Part shown: positions 32,865 through 36,960 of the stretch, piece by piece
Position numbering within the stretch: position 1 is the first letter of the stretch
Layout: every line of letters starts with the position of its first letter
Assembly: GCA_046297395.1 (NCBI GenBank)
Contig: JBKCNM010000086.1
Coordinates: 1 to 36,960 of the forward strand
DNA from: JBEICQ01 sp046297395
GTDB taxonomy: Bacteria > Bacteroidota > Bacteroidia > UBA4408
Length of the DNA stretch: 36,960 nucleotides
Reading direction: 5' to 3'
Position numbers and translations under genes: made by a program
Notes under the pieces: generated by a model
Database searches by the model: none
The model's input: the letters and a program-made list of their open reading frames with translations, nothing else
Told to the model about the DNA's origin: nothing

Positions 32865-34613
32865 TCAGGCCAGGCTATTGAGCCCGGCTTTAAGAATTTG
32901 TAACTCATTCCAGGTAAAATCCATCAATTCCTTTACATACTGATCGCTAAAATCGAAGCGGATGCCTGCTATTTCGTAAATCTCTTTGATGCCTACGGTG
33001 TTTCCTGCAGCCAGTGCAGCCTTATACTGGGCAATGGCTTTTTCGGGTTGGGTTTTATAGTTCCTCCAAACGGCAATTGCACCCAGTTGCGCCATCCCAT
33101 ATTCAATGTAATAAAAGGGCACTTCATAAATATGCAATTGCTTTTGCCAAAGATTGGCACGGTATTCCTCCAAACCGCTGTAATCAACCAACGCAGGAGA
33201 ATAGCGTGCATGCAAAGCAGTCCATTTATTGCTGCGGCCGGCTGCATCAGTCTGTTCTGTATAAAGCATATGCTGAAAGCAATCAATCGCTGCTACCCAG
33301 GGCAGCGTTTCAATTACTTTTTCAAGTTGGTCGCATTTGGCCCTGAGCAAGGCCCGGGCATCCTTGTAAAACACATGCCAATGTTCCATGGAAATCAGTT
33401 CCATGGCCATGGATGCCAGCTCTGCCACTTCGCTTGGTGTACTTTTAAATGCTGATACCTTGAGGTGGTTACTCAGGAAATTATGGATGGCATGACCTCC
33501 TTCGTGCACCATTGTTACCAGGTCTTTCTGGGAACCCACGGCATTCATAAAAATAAACGGGATTCCACTTTCCATCATCGGATAATTAAATCCTCCGGGT
33601 GCTTTCCCGATCCTGGACTCAAGGTCAAGAAATCCAAATTCCTGCATGGTATGTAGGCAATCAGAGAAGAATGGATCGATGGCGTGAAAGGTTCCAAGGG
33701 TTTTTTCAACCAATTCTTTGCTCACCTCAAAAGGCCTGAGCGGGATGCTGCCATATACATCCACCTCTGTATCGAAAGCCCGGTATGTATCATAACCGAG
33801 CATACTTTTTCGGGAAGCCGCTATTTCATTTAAATAGGGAACGGCATGTTTCCTGATAGAATCATGAAAAGCATAGCAATCTTCAACTGAGTAATCAAAC
33901 CTGCAAAGCTCTGCATGCATGTAGTCTCTAAAATTTTTAAATCCTGCGTTCCCTGCCAGCTGCTGGCGTTTCTCAATAAGTTGATCCAGCAAATTATCCA
34001 GTGCGTTTTTAACCGATAGTCTGGCTGCACAGATCTTCTGAAACACTTCTTTGCGCAGGTCTCGATTTTCTTCCTCCAGGAGCTTTGATGCTTGCTGAAG
34101 GGTTAGTTCTTTGCCGTCCTGTGTGATGGTAAGCGAGCCGGTGATTTTACCGTATTCCTGCTGAAGGCTGCTGAGTTCGGTTTGCAAGGGAATATTTTCT
34201 TCCCTAAAAAGCTGTGTGCTCCTTTTCATGTTTCTGAACATGATTTGATACCCAGGCTCAGTTAATTGGTCGGTGTACTTACAAGCAAGGGTCTTCCTAT
34301 TTAGCGAATCACTTACAGGGGCCAGAAAGGGCTCTATCTCCCTGATAAAATAATCGAATTCTTCGGCATATTTCCGATGGGTTGTATCGCAGTTCATCCT
34401 GATGTACCTCCAAGCCAATTCCTCAGATACAGCACTATCCAGCTCACTGCGCATGGCCAAAAAGGAAACCAGTGAATCAGCATCATTCAGTGGCATTTCG
34501 TTCAATTTTTTATAGTAGGGTTCGAGTGTTTGCCAGTCTGTGATGGTAAAGGATGCCGGTAAAAAAGCACGCTTCATTTTTTGCGAAGGCAATATGGATG
34601 GAGAGGGGTTCAT
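32865..34613 (-). CDS. M3-family oligoendopeptidase (PepF-like)
   Basis: The 582-residue cytosolic zinc peptidase degrades short peptides. The zinc motif is HEGGH (370-374) in TMVHEGGHAIHNFLSNH, with the third ligand likely the Glu in PSEVAELASMAMEL about 25 residues on. The segment PGGFNYPMMESGIPFIFMNAVGSQKD before it and YIEYGMAQLGAIAVWRNY near the C-terminus are typical of the family. There is no signal peptide. The start is ATG at 34613 (MNPSPSILPSQK); a second ATG 12 codons later is also possible. It appears to be the first gene of a four-gene operon: M3 > BatA-like > dihydroorotase-like > agmatinase-like. No clear promoter box lies in the 93-base gap upstream. Confidence 0.93.
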   Translation of the reverse strand: MNPSPSILPSQKMKRAFLPASFTITDWQTLEPYYKKLNEMPLNDADSLVSFLAMRSELDSAVSEELAWRYIRMNCDTTHRKYAEEFDYFIREIEPFLAPVSDSLNRKTLACKYTDQLTEPGYQIMFRNMKRSTQLFREENIPLQTELSSLQQEYGKITGSLTITQDGKELTLQQASKLLEEENRDLRKEVFQKICAARLSVKNALDNLLDQLIEKRQQLAGNAGFKNFRDYMHAELCRFDYSVEDCYAFHDSIRKHAVPYLNEIAASRKSMLGYDTYRAFDTEVDVYGSIPLRPFEVSKELVEKTLGTFHAIDPFFSDCLHTMQEFGFLDLESRIGKAPGGFNYPMMESGIPFIFMNAVGSQKDLVTMVHEGGHAIHNFLSNHLKVSAFKSTPSEVAELASMAMELISMEHWHVFYKDARALLRAKCDQLEKVIETLPWVAAIDCFQHMLYTEQTDAAGRSNKWTALHARYSPALVDYSGLEEYRANLWQKQLHIYEVPFYYIEYGMAQLGAIAVWRNYKTQPEKAIAQYKAALAAGNTVGIKEIYEIAGIRFDFSDQYVKELMDFTWNELQILKAGLNSLA

Positions 34614-34706
34614 GATGCAAGTATAGCGGATAGGCCCAAATTATTTGAACCTACAGGCTGCAAGTTATGCACAGGCCTGAATGATTTTTAAATAATTTAT
34701 CTAACT

Positions 34707-35306
34707 ATGCATGCCACAAGTATGCTGTTTTTTTTGAAAAATATCCCATTACACCGGGTGCATGCCCGAAACCCCAACACGCTTGTATTTCACAAGTTAT
34801 TCATCCTCATTTTTCTATCTTTATGGACTTCTGTTTCAGGACAGGAGTTCAAAAAGGTTTCTTGTAAAGCCTCCGATATTCTCGAAGCGCGTGCCAATCT
34901 TCCAAAGAGATACATCATTTATCAGATCAGTTATCCTCGTCTCGACACGCTACTTGGTATGCATCTTCCTGTTTCAAATGAGCCACTTGAAATCAATTTA
35001 CCGCTTGGTTTCAATGCCTTCGAAATATTTGTATGTCAACCCTCAGCGGTCATGTCTCCCGCACTGCAGAAAAAATATCCGGGTATCAGGAGCTGGGCCG
35101 GAAAGGGCAAAACAAAGAAAACAGCAGATGCAAGGATTGACCGAAACGAGAAAGGCTTCGCAGCAATGATTAGTCATGCTGGCACAACCTGGATGATGAA
35201 ACCGGTGAAACTTAAAAGGAAAGGTAGTTTTGTGTTGCTGTATGCAAAACATGACGCTCCACGAAAAAAGGGTTCACCCTATAGCAAGGACGAGGTTGTT
35301 AGATGA
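34707..35306 (+). CDS. Stand-alone propeptide-like exported protein, homologous to the prodomain of the adjacent metalloprotease
   Basis: The product has 199 residues. After a long N-terminus a hydrophobic signal segment (KLFILIFLSLWTSVSGQ, about 30-46) precedes the mature part. From about residue 93 it matches the neighbouring protease's prodomain: both share the pattern LPxxxxxFExF, then SxVMxxxLxxKYPGIxxxxxxG, then RxDxxxKGFxAMIxxxGT, ending in YxKHD. No catalytic domain follows; the protein ends in a short basic tail. It may be a trans-acting inhibitor or folding chaperone for the protease, or the remains of a truncated duplicate. The start codon is uncertain, since the first ATG gives an unusually long n-region. 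No good promoter box is visible upstream. Confidence 0.75.
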   Translation: MHATSMLFFLKNIPLHRVHARNPNTLVFHKLFILIFLSLWTSVSGQEFKKVSCKASDILEARANLPKRYIIYQISYPRLDTLLGMHLPVSNEPLEINLPLGFNAFEIFVCQPSAVMSPALQKKYPGIRSWAGKGKTKKTADARIDRNEKGFAAMISHAGTTWMMKPVKLKRKGSFVLLYAKHDAPRKKGSPYSKDEVVR

Positions 35307-35331
35307 TTTTTTTCCAAATTATCAAAACAAT

Positions 35332-35339
35332 TACCTTTG
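35332..35339 (+). promoter_or_regulatory. -7 promoter box (TACCTTTG) for the metalloprotease gene
   Basis: TACCTTTG matches TAnnTTTG and lies 21 bases before the ATG at 35361, giving a leader of about 15 bases. The protease can therefore be transcribed independently of the propeptide-like gene. Confidence 0.5.
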
Positions 35340-35360
35340 GAACACCAACCAAAAACAAAC

Positions 35361-36878
35361 ATGAACAAATACCTTATTGCTGCATTGCTGATGTTTTCGG
35401 CAGCCGGGGAGAGTATGGCAAAGAATCCCTGGTCCTTGCAAACACAGCCTGATAAATCTGTTTCGGGCATCCGTTACATCAAACCCCAAAGGGCTCTTTA
35501 TTATTCATTGGATCCAACTGTTCTTGAGTCTCAACTCAGGCAAGCCCCTACTGAAGAGGATTACCGTCATGGAGAACAATCGTATACCATCGAGTTGCCT
35601 GTTCCGGAGGGAGGGTTTGAGAAATTTAAAATTGCTTCATCACCCGTGATGGAGGCAGGATTAATGAATAAATACCCCGGAATCACTACTTACATCGCTC
35701 AGGGAATTGATCGTCCATCCTTGCATGGTCGGCTTGATTTTACCTACAAAGGATTCCATGCCATGCTCATTGGAAAGGAAGGAACTATTTTTATAGATCC
35801 CCTCACGCTTGATACCAAAACAGCTTATCAGGTTTATTATAAGCATGATTATATCAATACCGATAAAACCTTTATTTGCGGAAACACCGAAGAGCAATTC
35901 ATACCCGAGAAATCCCTTGCATCAGGACTCTCATCCATAGGAGAAACCTTGCGCACCTATCGGCTGGCACTTGCCACCACTTTCGAATACTCTTCTTTTT
36001 CTGGCGGCACTGTTTCTTCTGTTCTCTCTGCAATGGTTACCTCCATCAACCGTGTTACAGGAGTGTATGAATCGGAACTTGCAGTACGATTGGTTTTAAT
36101 TGCCAATACCGATACCCTGATTTTTTTAACCAGCTCAGATCCATATACCAATAACAATGGTGCTACCATGTTAAACCAGAACCAGACGACTGTGAATGCG
36201 CGGATTGGATCTGCAAATTATGATATCGGACATGTGTTCAGTACCGGCGGAGGCGGCATTGCACAGTACGCATGCGTGTGCAGCAACAGCAGCAAAGCCA
36301 GGGGTGTTACCGGGTCAGGCTCGCCTGTTGGAGATCCCTATGATATTGATTATGTGGCTCACGAGATGGGACATCAGTTTAGTGGAAGCCACACATTCAA
36401 CAGTACCATTGGTTCCTGCGGAGGAGGCAACAGAAGTGCAAACACCGCATGGGAGCCGGGCAGTGGAGTAACGATTATGGCTTATGCTGGTATTTGCGGA
36501 TCAGATGATGTGGCATCCAACTCAATCGCCTATTTCCATACCGGAAGCTTTGATGAGATGAACAATTTTATCACCAATGGGAATGGCAACAATTGTGCTT
36601 CCCAGACTGCCACCGGGAACACAGCTCCTGTTATTGCTCCATTCCCTACTTCCTATGCGGCTCCTTATCTATGCGGACTTATCCTAAACGGAACGGCAAC
36701 TGATGCAAACAACGATGTACTTTCCTACAGTTGGGAGCAGGTAGATGTTGGACCTGCCGGAGCCTGGAATGCGCCCACCGGAAATGCTCCTTTATTCCGT
36801 TCATATCCACCTGTTGACAATGGCACGAGGTATTGTCCCAGAATTGGAACTGTGATGAACACTACTTCTCCCATCTGA
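35361..36878 (+). CDS. Secreted reprolysin-like zinc metalloprotease, reading frame interrupted near the end
   Basis: The protein starts with a signal peptide (MNKYLIAALLMFSAAGESMA) and a prodomain of about 150 residues ending YYKHD. The catalytic domain follows (LRTYRLALATTFEYSSFSGG onward) with the metzincin zinc motif HEMGHQFSGSH (H334, E335, H338, H344) and a Met-turn MAYAG (Met373). Cysteines around the active site (YACVCSN, GSCGGG, AGICGS) are likely disulfides. It fits the reprolysin-like M12B-related group of exported Bacteroidota proteases. The frame stops at 36876-36878 (TGA, then TAA at once), after 505 codons. Family-like sequence resumes just downstream, so the gene is very probably longer and runs off the window. 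The start at 35361 gives the signal peptide; the ATG at 35337 overlaps the promoter box. Confidence 0.85.
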   Translation: MNKYLIAALLMFSAAGESMAKNPWSLQTQPDKSVSGIRYIKPQRALYYSLDPTVLESQLRQAPTEEDYRHGEQSYTIELPVPEGGFEKFKIASSPVMEAGLMNKYPGITTYIAQGIDRPSLHGRLDFTYKGFHAMLIGKEGTIFIDPLTLDTKTAYQVYYKHDYINTDKTFICGNTEEQFIPEKSLASGLSSIGETLRTYRLALATTFEYSSFSGGTVSSVLSAMVTSINRVTGVYESELAVRLVLIANTDTLIFLTSSDPYTNNNGATMLNQNQTTVNARIGSANYDIGHVFSTGGGGIAQYACVCSNSSKARGVTGSGSPVGDPYDIDYVAHEMGHQFSGSHTFNSTIGSCGGGNRSANTAWEPGSGVTIMAYAGICGSDDVASNSIAYFHTGSFDEMNNFITNGNGNNCASQTATGNTAPVIAPFPTSYAAPYLCGLILNGTATDANNDVLSYSWEQVDVGPAGAWNAPTGNAPLFRSYPPVDNGTRYCPRIGTVMNTTSPI

Positions 36879-36960
36879 TAATGGAAACCCAACGCTGCCC
36901 GTACACTTAAATTCAAGTTAACTGCCCGCGACAACAGGGCAGGAGGTGCCGGGGTAGTAA
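36879..36960 (+). pseudogene. Continuation of the metalloprotease gene beyond a frame disruption
   Basis: Directly after the TGA TAA stops, the same frame reads RTLKFKLTARDNRAGGAGVV, the kind of beta-sandwich sequence expected to follow the catalytic domain in this family. The short stretch between, read one base shifted, gives SPSDNGNPTLP, which joins smoothly to both sides. One extra C near 36870 and one missing C near 36905 would restore a single open frame. The gene continues past the window. Confidence 0.6.

Noticed and set aside
1..36960. tRNA, rRNA, CRISPR, insertion sequence, prophage or integron features
   Set aside because: Intergenic gaps are short and hold only promoter boxes, hairpins and operators; no transposase, integrase, cas gene or regularly spaced repeat was seen.

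Overview
The window comes from a member of the Bacteroidota. The evidence is a dense set of promoter boxes matching the Bacteroidota -7 consensus TAnnTTTG, two of them with a -33 TTTG or TTG 19 bases upstream. There is also a type IX secretion (T9SS) C-terminal sorting domain on a giant surface protein, the ileS - DksA/TraR - lspA gene order typical of the phylum, a eukaryote-like IleRS, a BatA-type membrane protein, a SiaB/SiaC pair, and almost no Shine-Dalgarno sequences. I cannot place it below phylum with confidence; Chitinophagales or a related order is plausible. No rRNA, tRNA, CRISPR array, transposase or integrase is visible. This looks like ordinary chromosome with tightly packed genes and no gap above 300 bases.

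Region 1 (1-7.7 kb): the start of an exported protein runs off the left edge. Next is the minus-strand operon ileS > traR/dksA-like (with a histone-H1-like Lys/Ala tail) > lspA. Divergent to it is fhs, formate-tetrahydrofolate ligase. Region 2 (7.9-18.7 kb): a 2534-residue secreted protein with about 18 Ig-like repeats, a CUB-like domain, a PKD domain, an Asp-box propeller and a T9SS signal. It is followed by clpC and a small DUF486 membrane protein. Two strong terminators separate these genes. Region 3 (18.8-22.2 kb, minus strand): an arsenic operon, arsR > aquaporin > arsC, behind a perfect 18-bp operator. Beyond it are a lipoprotein, a small secreted protein behind a two-operator promoter, and a coupled membrane-protein/XRE-regulator pair.

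Region 4 (22.2-28.5 kb): a DEAD-box RNA helicase with a DbpA-type RNA-binding tail; hisS > hutH, translationally coupled; a YceI-like exported protein; and a SiaB-like kinase with its SiaC-like phosphoprotein partner. Region 5 (28.5-34.6 kb, minus strand): a compact operon of an M3 oligopeptidase, a BatA/VWA membrane protein, a dihydroorotase-like protein that has lost its metal ligands, and an arginase/agmatinase-family enzyme, the last three with overlapping ends. Region 6 (34.7 kb to the end): a stand-alone homologue of a protease propeptide, then a reprolysin-like metalloprotease whose frame is broken near the right edge although homologous coding clearly continues.

The most interesting points are: the arsR-aquaporin-arsC operon without an ArsB/Acr3 pump; the swapped GIHH signature in IleRS, which in related enzymes is linked to mupirocin hyper-resistance; the orphan propeptide next to its protease; the catalytically dead dihydroorotase homologue in an operon; the chromatin-like tail on a DksA-family protein; and several clean operator palindromes with no assigned regulator.
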